Source: Methylocystis sp. ATCC 49242 (GTDB taxonomy: Bacteria > Pseudomonadota > Alphaproteobacteria > Rhizobiales > Beijerinckiaceae). Taken from it: a stretch of DNA of 64,000 bases. The stretch spans positions 1 through 64,000 of the forward strand of contig NZ_KE124773.1 in the NCBI RefSeq assembly GCF_000188155.2. Reading direction: 5' to 3'. Position 1 is the stretch's first letter. Each line of letters begins with the position of its first letter. The notes under the pieces are model-generated. The model was not told the DNA's origin and did not search any database. It saw only the letters and a program-made list of their open reading frames with translations. The position numbers and the translations under genes are program-made. Shown in pieces: positions 1 through 7,862 of the stretch.

Positions 1-65
1 CCTGCAAATTTTTCACACGCCTACTTTTGCGAGCTCGCTTTACCGACCGCTTCAGCCAACCCGAG

Positions 66-1295
66 CTAGCCGCAACATGGGCCCAGCGGCACCATCATAC
101 AGACACTGCCGGTTCGCATAGCCGCGCCCCATTCCGCAATCAGCTCCTTATAGGCCTGACCTACCGCTCGCGGTTTGCGATCGAGGTCGCAGAGCCCCAG
201 CAAGTTAATCCGCCCGTTGTCCTCCCGGAGCGCGGTGTCCCAATCGATCTGGTCTGTTAGAGAGTACCAGGTGAACCCTAAAATCGGCACCCCGCTGCTG
301 CGAACATGTAGGACATTCGCCCATTCCTTATAAAGCCAGCGAACCGCTTCGTAGCCTTTTGGACCTTCTTCGAAGTTGGTCTCTGTGTGCATGACCGGAA
401 TTTGGTACCGCCAGTAATATTCGCTGGTGATCTCGTTGTAGCCGAAGATTTCTCCTGAGAAGGTAGCTTTTCCGTCTGCTGCTACGTAATGCTCGTTGGC
501 GCCATAATAGTCATTTCCCATGATACAATGTCGCTTTAGACCCTGGCGCATGAAAAAATCATATTCGGCCTCGGTCATACCATTGTCCATGAGGAACCGG
601 TAAATTTCGGCGCTGACGGAGTGAGCGTAATTCAGGTCGAGCGAAAGAAAACGTCTTTCGTTTAAGAGGTGCGCTCTTTGTGCCGCCTTTGGGCTGCTGG
701 GGTGAAAATACTCCGAAGATTCGCTTTGTATGAAGATTGCGTCCGGCCGTATCGTCAGAATTGCTTTCATGGCAAGCACATTGGCTTTGACGATGTGCTT
801 GATCGCCGTCACAAATGCTTTGTCGGTGTGGAGTTCCTCGTTCCACCATCCATAGGCAGCCGAGAACGTCGCGCAGACGAACATTTCGTTGATTGGCGTG
901 AACAGCTGCACCCAGGGAAAACGCTGAGCGAACGCCTTGGCATAGCTTGCAAACAATTCGGGAAAATCAGGATTCTGGAAGTCGCCAATCCAGTCCGGGA
1001 CCCCAAAATGACATAGATCCGCTATCGGGATCAGCCCGCGCTTGTTGAGTTCAGCGAAGGCAAGGTCTGCGAACTCCCAATCAAACCGGTCGGGCCCTAG
1101 AAATGCTTTGTAGAGAGGCGGCCCGTAGCGCAGGGCGCCTACGCCTAGTTCCTGGGCCAAGGCGAAATCCTCGCGCCAAAGCTCGTAATGCCGGCAGGAG
1201 GCCATTTCATCGACGCGCTTGCGACCGTTGTTAACGGTCGGGCTACTATTCTCGATTCCGGTGGCGAATAAGAACTGTGGCACGGCAGGGTCCAT
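66..1295 (-). CDS. Glycoside hydrolase family 1-like beta-glycosidase
   Basis: The 409-residue protein has the landmarks of a GH1 (beta/alpha)8 retaining beta-glycosidase. A TPINE motif at residues 133-137 places the acid/base Glu at 137. An HTETN motif at 303-307 places the nucleophile Glu at 305, and a WYSLTDQIDW aglycone-site motif follows at about 343-352. It is somewhat short for GH1 (usually 440-470) and lacks the usual N-terminal QxEG opening, so it may be one of the divergent bacterial GH1-like proteins. No signal peptide is visible, so it is probably cytoplasmic and would hydrolyse imported beta-glucosides. It stands alone next to a methyltransferase gene on the same strand. The substrate cannot be read from the sequence. 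Confidence 0.85.
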   Translation of the reverse strand: MDPAVPQFLFATGIENSSPTVNNGRKRVDEMASCRHYELWREDFALAQELGVGALRYGPPLYKAFLGPDRFDWEFADLAFAELNKRGLIPIADLCHFGVPDWIGDFQNPDFPELFASYAKAFAQRFPWVQLFTPINEMFVCATFSAAYGWWNEELHTDKAFVTAIKHIVKANVLAMKAILTIRPDAIFIQSESSEYFHPSSPKAAQRAHLLNERRFLSLDLNYAHSVSAEIYRFLMDNGMTEAEYDFFMRQGLKRHCIMGNDYYGANEHYVAADGKATFSGEIFGYNEITSEYYWRYQIPVMHTETNFEEGPKGYEAVRWLYKEWANVLHVRSSGVPILGFTWYSLTDQIDWDTALREDNGRINLLGLCDLDRKPRAVGQAYKELIAEWGAAMRTGSVCMMVPLGPCCG

Positions 1296-1390
1296 GGAGC
1301 CTTGGCCAACGCTTATCTATGAAGCTCTCAGGGGAAGGGAAGCGATCGACTCTACCTTGCTGATCTCCGATGAGGCTTTCGGCCGTCTAC

Positions 1391-2011
1391 TCAACAGGAG
1401 TTTGGCCGGGCGGAACCTTCGTAGAAATAGGTGAATATCCGAGGGCCTTGCGCATATTGCAGGCGAAGCCTTCCAAGCTCAAACCCTGCGGCCTGGAGGA
1501 GCTCGTCCACCTTGCGATCGAGATGACAGCCTCCCGAGACGCAACGCCAGAGGGGCGTCAGTCTGCGTTGCCAGCGCGCCACTTGACCATCCGGCGCAAG
1601 CCCGTGCTCGATATAGAAGAGTTTGCCTTGCGGTTTTAAGACCCGCCTGATTTCCCTGAGCGCGGCGAGAGGGTCGGGCACGGAGCAGAGCGTCCAGGTC
1701 ATCACCACGCTGTCCATGGTTCTGTCAGCAAATGGCAGAGTCGCCGCAGAGCCCTGGACCAGCCAAGCTGAAACCCCCGCCTCCTTGGCGCGCTTACGCG
1801 CCATTGCAAGCAATCGCGGCGATGGGTCTAATCCAATGACAGTCTCAACTTGCGCGCCATATTTTGTGAAATTCAGACCTGAGCCGACGCCGATTTCAAG
1901 GACACGTCCGTAGGCCTGGCCGGCGACTGTCAGGCGGTAATCGTCGAGCTGGCTCTGGCGCATGGCCAAATCCAGCAGCGTCGGGAGCACATTACGTTCG
2001 TAAAAGTTCAC
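1391..2011 (-). CDS. Class I SAM-dependent methyltransferase (type 11)
   Basis: This 206-residue protein is a compact Rossmann-fold methyltransferase. The SAM-binding motif I is LEIGVGSGL (residues 38-46). An acidic motif II (GLDPS) follows, and a post-motif segment VLKPQGKLFYIEHG is typical of the UbiE/METTL7-like type 11 group. The N-terminus NFYERNVLPTLLDLAM also resembles small METTL7-like bacterial proteins. The acceptor is not predictable; lipids, quinone precursors and thiols are all known in this superfamily. It has no signal peptide, and no neighbouring gene suggests a pathway. Confidence 0.85.
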   Translation of the reverse strand: MNFYERNVLPTLLDLAMRQSQLDDYRLTVAGQAYGRVLEIGVGSGLNFTKYGAQVETVIGLDPSPRLLAMARKRAKEAGVSAWLVQGSAATLPFADRTMDSVVMTWTLCSVPDPLAALREIRRVLKPQGKLFYIEHGLAPDGQVARWQRRLTPLWRCVSGGCHLDRKVDELLQAAGFELGRLRLQYAQGPRIFTYFYEGSARPNSC

Positions 2012-2067
2012 GATAGCCTCGGCTTACTCGACATAAGACGCCATATCGTAAGCTCAAGACAGAATTC

Positions 2068-2097
2068 GGGTGCGGCGCGCTTTTAGGCGCCGCACCC
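2068..2097 (-). terminator. Hairpin downstream of the small periplasmic gene
   Basis: A perfect 11-bp inverted repeat (arms 2068-2078 and 2087-2097, 8-base loop, very GC-rich) sits directly after the stop codon of the minus-strand gene at 2105. The T-run after the hairpin is weak, so it may act as an RNA-stabilising or rho-assisted terminator. Confidence 0.55.
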
Positions 2098-2104
2098 TGG
2101 GGAT

Positions 2105-2452
2105 TTATTGGTTCTTACCACCGTTATAGAGATAAAGATGGCTTTTCGGGTGTTGGAACTCGGGCAAGTCGAGGAAGGCGCGAATAACATTGAGATGAAG
2201 CAGCGCTTCGTGCTCGTTTCCGGCTTTGCAAAGGTCCACGGCCTCATGCAAATGAACTCGCATTGACATCACCGCCGCCGTTATGTGCTCGTGACTGCCA
2301 ATTCCTTTTGCCATAGAACTCGGCTTGCTGCCAGGCACAAGCTTGAGCGCCCCCCAGTCGCTCTTCGTCTTCTCGATCTCCGCGTTACAGTCCGCGGCCG
2401 CGGTCCCGGCGGTGGCGGCGATGATTGCCGCCGTAAACAGGATAGTCCTCAT
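2105..2452 (-). CDS. Small exported protein of unknown function
   Basis: The 115-residue product starts with a clear Sec signal peptide (MRTILFTAAIIAATAGTAAA, cleavage near residue 20). The mature part is a small helical domain with two Cys (start of the mature chain and within VDLCKAG) and several His. The Cys pair could form a periplasmic disulfide. I do not recognise a named family. The phrase GSHEHITAAVMSMRVHLHEAVD suggests a four-helix periplasmic fold, perhaps metal-responsive given the surrounding genes, but this is inference. A strong hairpin follows the stop codon. Confidence 0.7.
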   Translation of the reverse strand: MRTILFTAAIIAATAGTAAADCNAEIEKTKSDWGALKLVPGSKPSSMAKGIGSHEHITAAVMSMRVHLHEAVDLCKAGNEHEALLHLNVIRAFLDLPEFQHPKSHLYLYNGGKNQ

Positions 2453-3096
2453 CCGTAAGCGCCCCTGTTCAAGCCTAGCGATTATTGACTAGGTTACGCA
2501 TGGAAACCTAACATCCGGCGCAGCGGGAACAAGCCCAATTGTAAGGCGCCAAGTAGCCTGACGTTCAGATCCAGCGGCATCTGGCGCGCCTAAGGATTGC
2601 AACCGCACTGGGCGCTTCAAGCTTCGACTATGCCTATCGCTGGGCGCGTAGTCCCTCTCGGCATGATGAAGCCGCCGCACCTGCGAGCGTAACGCTTATC
2701 GTTTTCGCGTTTTCGCCGAGAAGACCCCGCCCTTGGGCATCGTTGTGGCGCACGCCATGAGCGTCATTATTCTCGCCTACGGCATTCTTGGTGGTCATTT
2801 GGCCTCAGGTGCTGCCTATTTTCTAAGGGTAAAGGGGACCCTTTGACGTCGGCGATGGCAATTTGACGCTGGTCTCGAAGTCAACCAAGCGAGCGCGACG
2901 ATCGCAGTCCAAGGGCTGCAGTCACTAACGTCACCGTAACCAGGGCGTCGGCTGCGCGGAGCGTGTGTCTCCCGTCGATATTCGCGGTCGCCACAAAGGG
3001 CCTTCAGGCGCCGATGACCTTGCAGCGCAAAAGCCTAAATCTCGAGAGGCGATCCAGCATTTTAAAATTGTCCAGCTCAAAACCTAACAAGCAAGA
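2453..3096. other. Intergenic stretch without a supported gene
   Basis: About 640 bases with no open frame that looks coding. Around 2735-2845 one plus-strand frame reads a short hydrophobic segment (GIVVAHAMSVIILAYGILGG), possibly the remnant of a membrane protein, but it has no start context and stops quickly. Nothing else is assignable. Confidence 0.4.
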
Positions 3097-3261
3097 TCAC
3101 CGCAATCTATGAAAGTAAAGAAGCATCAAACCGATCGCGATCAGCCCCAGCGTCACGATCCAATTCGTTCTCGGCTGCTTTAACTCGGCCCCGCACTCCG
3201 GGCATGTACGCCCCGGCCCGCAGATTTCTGATTTGCATTGAGGACATTTGGCTGTTTGCAT
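3097..3261 (-). CDS. Zinc-ribbon membrane peptide, 54 residues
   Basis: The start is set at the ATG at 3261 because a GGAG ribosome-binding site lies six bases upstream and the longer frame adds a compositionally odd N-terminus. The peptide has two CxxC knuckles (CPQC and CPEC, with one more Cys between them), typical of a zinc ribbon. One C-terminal membrane helix (WIVTLGLIAIGLMLLYF) ends in a basic tail. Such tail-anchored zinc ribbons are common and mostly uncharacterised. It is transcribed divergently from the redox operon that follows. Confidence 0.6.
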   Translation of the reverse strand: MQTAKCPQCKSEICGPGRTCPECGAELKQPRTNWIVTLGLIAIGLMLLYFHRLR

Positions 3262-3750
3262 GCTTGCTCCGGGCTCCGAAAGATCATGGCGGCATGAGGC
3301 CCAAATCCGTACCGGCGACTTCCCGTCCACAGTGTTTCGTGGTGGCGCCCTTGTATCAAACACTCGCGCGGCTGCCATTCTGATATTACCATTCAGGTCC
3401 GGCACGCCTACACAAATGTAGAGGCGTCTCTCTTTCTTGCGAGGCATTGGCCGTCAAGCCGCATGGCCCGCGAGCATGGGCTTTCGCTTTTTTTCGTCGG
3501 GGCATACTTAAATCCCATATCTCCGGCCCGCTGGTAAGGGACCCGCAAGGCGAAATCTCATAAAGCAATGTGCGGGCGCCAAGCGGCAGTTCAGAAAAGC
3601 CAAAGCATGTTCCACTGTGCACGTGATTTGCGCCAACACTCGACAGTTCCGATAGCCACAAAACGAGGGCTGGGCGCTGCGCTGCCTCTCGACAAGCTAG
3701 CGGCGGCCTCGAAGGCGCCAATCGACCGGGAAAATACATGGGAGCGCTTT
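3262..3750. other. Divergent intergenic region before the redox operon
   Basis: This stretch separates the minus-strand zinc-ribbon gene from the plus-strand reductase gene. Overlapping open frames on both strands exist, but none shows a domain. The reductase frame stays open up to an ATG at 3568, so the true start could lie in here. Regulatory sites for both directions should be located here, but no convincing -35/-10 pair is visible. Confidence 0.4.
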
Positions 3751-5679
3751 TTGGGCCGGCACAACAGCTGGCGCCATCACAAAAGCTCGGGGCGTTTTCG
3801 CCTCATTTTCCGCGCGGCAAGCGCCTTGGGACTGGGACTGGCGTTGACGGGTCCAGGTTTCGGCCAAATGCCAGCCGCGGAGCACAAATCACACCATCCC
3901 TCTGGCCTGAATATCCCTGGTCAGACGAGGCCGGGCGCCTCGCAACCGGTTAGCCCAGGGACGACCGCCGGGAGCGGCGACGGCATGGGCGACATGATGC
4001 GGGAGATGAGGGCGCCGCCGCCAAAAGAATTATATCCGTCTCTGATGGAGCTTCCGTCGAGCCTACCGTCCGTCAAACGGGACGAGCTTAAGCAACGGGC
4101 TCTTGATCGGATGACGGCAGGGCGGAAACTTCTGTCCGACGGAATAGAGGCGCTATCGCGATCGGCGGCAGGCGACGATGTCCCCGGTATTGAGCAGGCG
4201 ACCGCGCGCCTGCGGCAAGGGCTGGCGCAGTTTGAGAGCGGGCTTGCGGTCCACCAAGCTTTGGTCGGGGGCAAACCACCCCGCAGTATCGCGCTCGAGT
4301 GGTTCCGGCGTGAGATGAGGATGGAGACGCCGGGCCTTGCGGAGGCGCCACGCGGCGTGTTCGGGCTCTCATGGTTCCATTATGTCACGATCTTCATCTT
4401 GCTGACTTTCGCAACCACGATGGTCTGGATGTGGATCCGGAGGATGAATCGGGCGGAAGCATTAGCGGCGAATTTGACCTCCGCCAAACAGGCGGTTCCC
4501 GCGACGCCAATCCGCCAGGAGACCGAGGCGCCAGGCGGGACCGAGACGCTGGCCGCCGAACAACAGACACCGGGGGGCGCAACAGCTTCAACAGCTTACA
4601 AGGTCGTAGCGCCGGCCGCGCTTCCGGCCGGCCGATGGTCAGGGCAACTTCGCGTCGCGCAGATTTTCCAGGAGACGATCGAAGTTCGCACCTTCCGCCT
4701 GATGCACCCAGCCGGAGGCGATCTGCCCTTTGTTTTCCAGCCAGGCCAGTTCTTGACTGTCTCGGTGACGATCGAGGGGAGGGAATTAAGGCGGTCGTAT
4801 TCAATTTCCTCATCGCCCTGTTGTCGTGGCTGGTGTGAGATTACGGTAAAGCACGCGCCGCACGGTTCGGTTTCCGGATTCCTTCACGAGCAGATCAAGG
4901 CGAACGATCTGATCGGAGCTTCGGGCCCCTATGGGAAATTCAGCTTCCGCGGCACAGAATCGCCCAGCATCGTGCTCATCGCGGGCGGGGTGGGGATAAC
5001 GCCATTGATGAGCGCCCTGCGCTATCTGACCGACCAGAGCTGGTCGGGAGGTGTTTTCCTGATCTATGCCTGCGCGACGCTAAAGGACATTATCTTCCGT
5101 GAAGAGTTGGAGTACCTGGTCCGGCGCCATCCGAACTTACACGTTTCGTTCGTGCTTAGTAACGAGACTTCGGCGAACTGGACTGGACCGCGCGGATACA
5201 TCACTAAAGAACTTCTCCTCCAGACAGTCCCTGATCTAGGCTCTCGGCGTGTGCATCTGTGCGGGCCCCTGCCCATGATGCAGGCGGTGACGCACATCCT
5301 GGGCGAGATCGGGGTCCCCTCCGACCAGGTGAAAACCGAAACCTTCCTCGGCCCGGAGCTAACGCCCCCGCCTCATACCGGCGGGCCGGTCTCCGCTCCG
5401 CCGGCGCCGGGGCTGGCAGTTCCCGTGTGTTCATTCGTGCGGTCGGGAAAAACCGCGCCCTTGCCCGCGGACAAGACCGTGCTGGAAGCGTCAGAAGACG
5501 TCGGCGTTAACATCGAATATTCCTGCCGCCAAGGCTACTGCGGAGTTTGTAAGACGAAACTGTTGTCTGGCCAGGTCGCCATGGCGGTCGAAGACGGCTT
5601 GAGTCTGGAGGACAAGGCCGCTCAGCTCATTCTGGCCTGCCAGGCCAAAGCGGCGACGGATATTGCAGTCGAGGCGTAG
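3751..5679 (+). CDS. Membrane-anchored flavin / 2Fe-2S oxidoreductase with periplasmic N-domain
   Basis: The start is taken at a TTG (3751) preceded by a GGGAG box, because a basic stretch and hydrophobic signal sequence (LIFRAASALGLGLALTG) follow at once; an ATG at 3568 in the same frame is the outer limit. Numbered from 3751 the protein is 642 residues. A His/Met-containing periplasmic domain spans about 40-200 (HKSHH, MGDMMREM). One membrane helix spans about 205-229. A cytoplasmic ferredoxin-reductase module carries an FAD motif (RRSYS, about 347-351) and an NAD(P) motif (GGVGITPL, about 412-419). A C-terminal plant-type 2Fe-2S domain has Cys592, Cys597, Cys600 and Cys630. It probably takes electrons from NAD(P)H and passes them to the diheme b protein encoded two bases downstream. 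Confidence 0.8.
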   Translation: MGRHNSWRHHKSSGRFRLIFRAASALGLGLALTGPGFGQMPAAEHKSHHPSGLNIPGQTRPGASQPVSPGTTAGSGDGMGDMMREMRAPPPKELYPSLMELPSSLPSVKRDELKQRALDRMTAGRKLLSDGIEALSRSAAGDDVPGIEQATARLRQGLAQFESGLAVHQALVGGKPPRSIALEWFRREMRMETPGLAEAPRGVFGLSWFHYVTIFILLTFATTMVWMWIRRMNRAEALAANLTSAKQAVPATPIRQETEAPGGTETLAAEQQTPGGATASTAYKVVAPAALPAGRWSGQLRVAQIFQETIEVRTFRLMHPAGGDLPFVFQPGQFLTVSVTIEGRELRRSYSISSSPCCRGWCEITVKHAPHGSVSGFLHEQIKANDLIGASGPYGKFSFRGTESPSIVLIAGGVGITPLMSALRYLTDQSWSGGVFLIYACATLKDIIFREELEYLVRRHPNLHVSFVLSNETSANWTGPRGYITKELLLQTVPDLGSRRVHLCGPLPMMQAVTHILGEIGVPSDQVKTETFLGPELTPPPHTGGPVSAPPAPGLAVPVCSFVRSGKTAPLPADKTVLEASEDVGVNIEYSCRQGYCGVCKTKLLSGQVAMAVEDGLSLEDKAAQLILACQAKAATDIAVEA

Positions 5680-5681
5680 CC

Positions 5682-6440
5682 ATGCAGGAACGCGAGCGCG
5701 TCGTTATCACCTGTCTTGTCCTCCTCATTCTGATCCTGGCGCTTGGATTCTTCGTGCATCGCTCCCCGCGATTTGCAGGCTCGCTTTCGGGCGGCGTGCT
5801 GGGAGTGTCCGGCGCGCTGCTCATGGCGAGCGGGCTTGTCTATGCGCTGATCAAACGGGTCGGTCCCCTCAAGAATGCCGTTGAGCGAAAATTTCCCCTG
5901 CGAACCTTGCTGTCCTGGCATATCTACACAGGAATTATCGGAGCGATCCTGGCGCTTCTACACACCGGGCATAAGTTTCAAAGTACGCTCGGCATCCTGT
6001 TGACCGGCGCTATGCTGATTGTGGTCTTCACCGGCTATGTTGGGCGCTATCTATTCAATCAGGTTGCGCAGGAAATTTTCGAAAAGAGGGTGATGCTTTC
6101 AAAACTACAAATCCGTTACGACGCCCTTGCGCTGGATCTTCGGCGTGGCGCCGAACCAAACTCGGCTTTTCCGGGCGGAAACGTGTGGGCGCGCCTCGTC
6201 GCTGGTCTGCTCCTTCCGAGCTCGGTCGTCGCGGGTGGAAGCGTAAACGCGGCGCAAGCTTTTGATTTGGCGGAGGCGATGGCCGATGTTGAGTACTCGA
6301 TCAAGATGCACGACGCTTTTAAGGCCGCGCTCAACTGGTGGCTGAAACTGCACATCGGCTTTTCGACTGCATTTTACGCCCTGCTGGGCATTCATATTTG
6401 GTCAGGCCTGTATTATGGGCTGAGGTGGTTCCATCCATGA
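5682..6440 (+). CDS. Diheme b-type cytochrome, membrane subunit
   Basis: This 252-residue integral membrane protein has about five helices (near 8-25, 35-56, 78-96, 104-124, 218-245). His80 and His94 lie in one helix and His224 and His238 in another, both pairs exactly 14 residues apart. That is the classic arrangement for two stacked b hemes in a four-helix bundle, as in ferric-reductase-like and cytochrome b families. It begins two bases after the reductase stop and its own stop overlaps the cytochrome c start (ATGA), so the three are translationally coupled. Role inferred: carry electrons across the inner membrane from the flavin/2Fe-2S subunit to the periplasmic multiheme protein. Confidence 0.75.
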   Translation: MQERERVVITCLVLLILILALGFFVHRSPRFAGSLSGGVLGVSGALLMASGLVYALIKRVGPLKNAVERKFPLRTLLSWHIYTGIIGAILALLHTGHKFQSTLGILLTGAMLIVVFTGYVGRYLFNQVAQEIFEKRVMLSKLQIRYDALALDLRRGAEPNSAFPGGNVWARLVAGLLLPSSVVAGGSVNAAQAFDLAEAMADVEYSIKMHDAFKAALNWWLKLHIGFSTAFYALLGIHIWSGLYYGLRWFHP

Positions 6441-7135
6441 GCAAATGGCTCTTGATGGCGATCGTGCTTGGTCTCGCTCTGGCGGCGAGCGCCCTGGGCG
6501 TCTTTCGCGTGCACGTGACGGCCAGCGCCTCGCGCTTGCAGGATTTTGTCAGCCCCGGCAAGCTGTCGGCGGCTCATGCGTTCCTTGAGAGTGACTGCTC
6601 AGCGTGTCACACGCCGCTTCATGGGATTGAAGCCGCCAAGTGCATAGCATGTCATGCCAACAATGAGACGCTTCTCCAACGGCAACCGACGGCGTTTCAT
6701 TCTAGCATCGACCAATGCAGCGCCGGATGCCACCTTGAACATCAGGGCGCGGGTATGCGTCCAACCGCGATGAACCATGCGGCGCTCGCCTGGATTGGGT
6801 TAGGGGAGACGGACGCATCTGCGCCGCAGCGGTTGTTGAATTGCGCGACGTGCCACGCCACCAAAGACCGCCACGTCGGCTTATTTAGCTCCGATTGCAG
6901 TCTCTGCCATGGAACCGAGCGGTGGACAATCACCGGATATGTCCATCCCTCGCCTCGATCGAGCGATTGCGCGCAATGTCACCAGGCTCCGCCAAGTCAC
7001 TATATGGAGCATTTTCGCATGGTTTCAGAGAAGGTAGCAGGAATGGAACATGCGCAAGTGAATCAATGTTTCCTCTGCCACCAAACGACGGCGTGGAACG
7101 ATATCAAGAGGGTTGGATGGTACAAGCATCATTAG
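6437..7135 (+). CDS. Seven-heme periplasmic cytochrome c
   Basis: The start ATG (6437) overlaps the preceding stop and is followed by a signal anchor (LLMAIVLGLALAASALGVF). In the 232-residue product six CxxCH sites are seen at Cys54, Cys69, Cys136, Cys154, Cys178 and Cys211, plus one CxxxCH site (CSAGCH) at Cys94. If all are used there are seven c hemes. The spacing resembles small tetraheme/cytochrome c7-like modules. No cleavage site is obvious, so it may stay tethered to the membrane. It is the terminal gene of the reductase / cytochrome b / cytochrome c operon and probably delivers electrons to a periplasmic acceptor; the acceptor is unknown. Position-specific heme attachment at the CX3CH site is uncertain. 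Confidence 0.85.
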   Translation: MSKWLLMAIVLGLALAASALGVFRVHVTASASRLQDFVSPGKLSAAHAFLESDCSACHTPLHGIEAAKCIACHANNETLLQRQPTAFHSSIDQCSAGCHLEHQGAGMRPTAMNHAALAWIGLGETDASAPQRLLNCATCHATKDRHVGLFSSDCSLCHGTERWTITGYVHPSPRSSDCAQCHQAPPSHYMEHFRMVSEKVAGMEHAQVNQCFLCHQTTAWNDIKRVGWYKHH

Positions 7136-7238
7136 GGAGTGGGTGGCGCAGCTGGACTGGGCAATGGCGCCGCCGTTTTGGCGGCGTGCTCACAGCCTGT
7201 TGAGAGAGATCAACCAACGTAAAGCGGGAGGACTTAAT

Positions 7239-7613
7239 ATGACCATCAGGAAAACCATGCAGGCGACGGCGGTTCTTGCCTTCGTCAGCGTCGCAGCTGG
7301 CTTGACCCCTGTGCTTGCCGAGGAGAAAGGTCAAGGCATGATGGAGCAAGATCATATGGGCGGAATGATGGGACAGCGGCGCGGCAAGATGAACGGGATG
7401 GCCGACAAGGAACGGCAGGAGCATGTGAAGAAGATGGATAAGCAAATGCAAGATCTAAATCATCACATGAAGATGATGGAGGGCGTTAAGAACCCGGATG
7501 AAATGATGACCGAGATGAAAAAACACATGCAGATGATGACCAACATGATGGACGAAATGCTACGTCAGCAAGAGCAAACGATGGGTAGCCCGGGAGGGAT
7601 GGAGGACCATTAA
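7239..7613 (+). CDS. Met/His-rich secreted small protein
   Basis: The start is the ATG at 7239, preceded by GGGAGG. A signal peptide (QATAVLAFVSVAAGLTPVLA) is followed by an unusually Met-rich, charged and helical mature region with many MM and HM pairs (MMEQDHMGGMM, HHMKMMEG, MQMMTNMMDEM). Such composition is typical of periplasmic Cu(I)/Ag(I) sequestering proteins, although no named family is certain. Length is 124 residues. It lies about 100 bases after the cytochrome c gene and faces the cusCBA operon tail to tail. Metal binding is inferred from composition alone. Confidence 0.75.
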   Translation: MTIRKTMQATAVLAFVSVAAGLTPVLAEEKGQGMMEQDHMGGMMGQRRGKMNGMADKERQEHVKKMDKQMQDLNHHMKMMEGVKNPDEMMTEMKKHMQMMTNMMDEMLRQQEQTMGSPGGMEDH

Positions 7614-7862
7614 TAAACTTTGTTTTACCAAGCGAATGTCGTTTCAAAACAGCGCTATGCGGACGTGCTCCACGCTCGAAAGGCGTCTGGCGAGAGCTGC
7701 CGGCGACCACATCGGCCGCCGTTCAGCTTCGCGTCAATATCTTTATCAAATGCGCCCTTACGCCGGCAGCTGCTTCTCATTTTTTAAAGCATGCAAGCAG
7801 AGCAAAACCCGCCGACCTGGCGCTCGTCAGAGATCCATTCCTGGCGGGAAGGGCGTGTTCGG

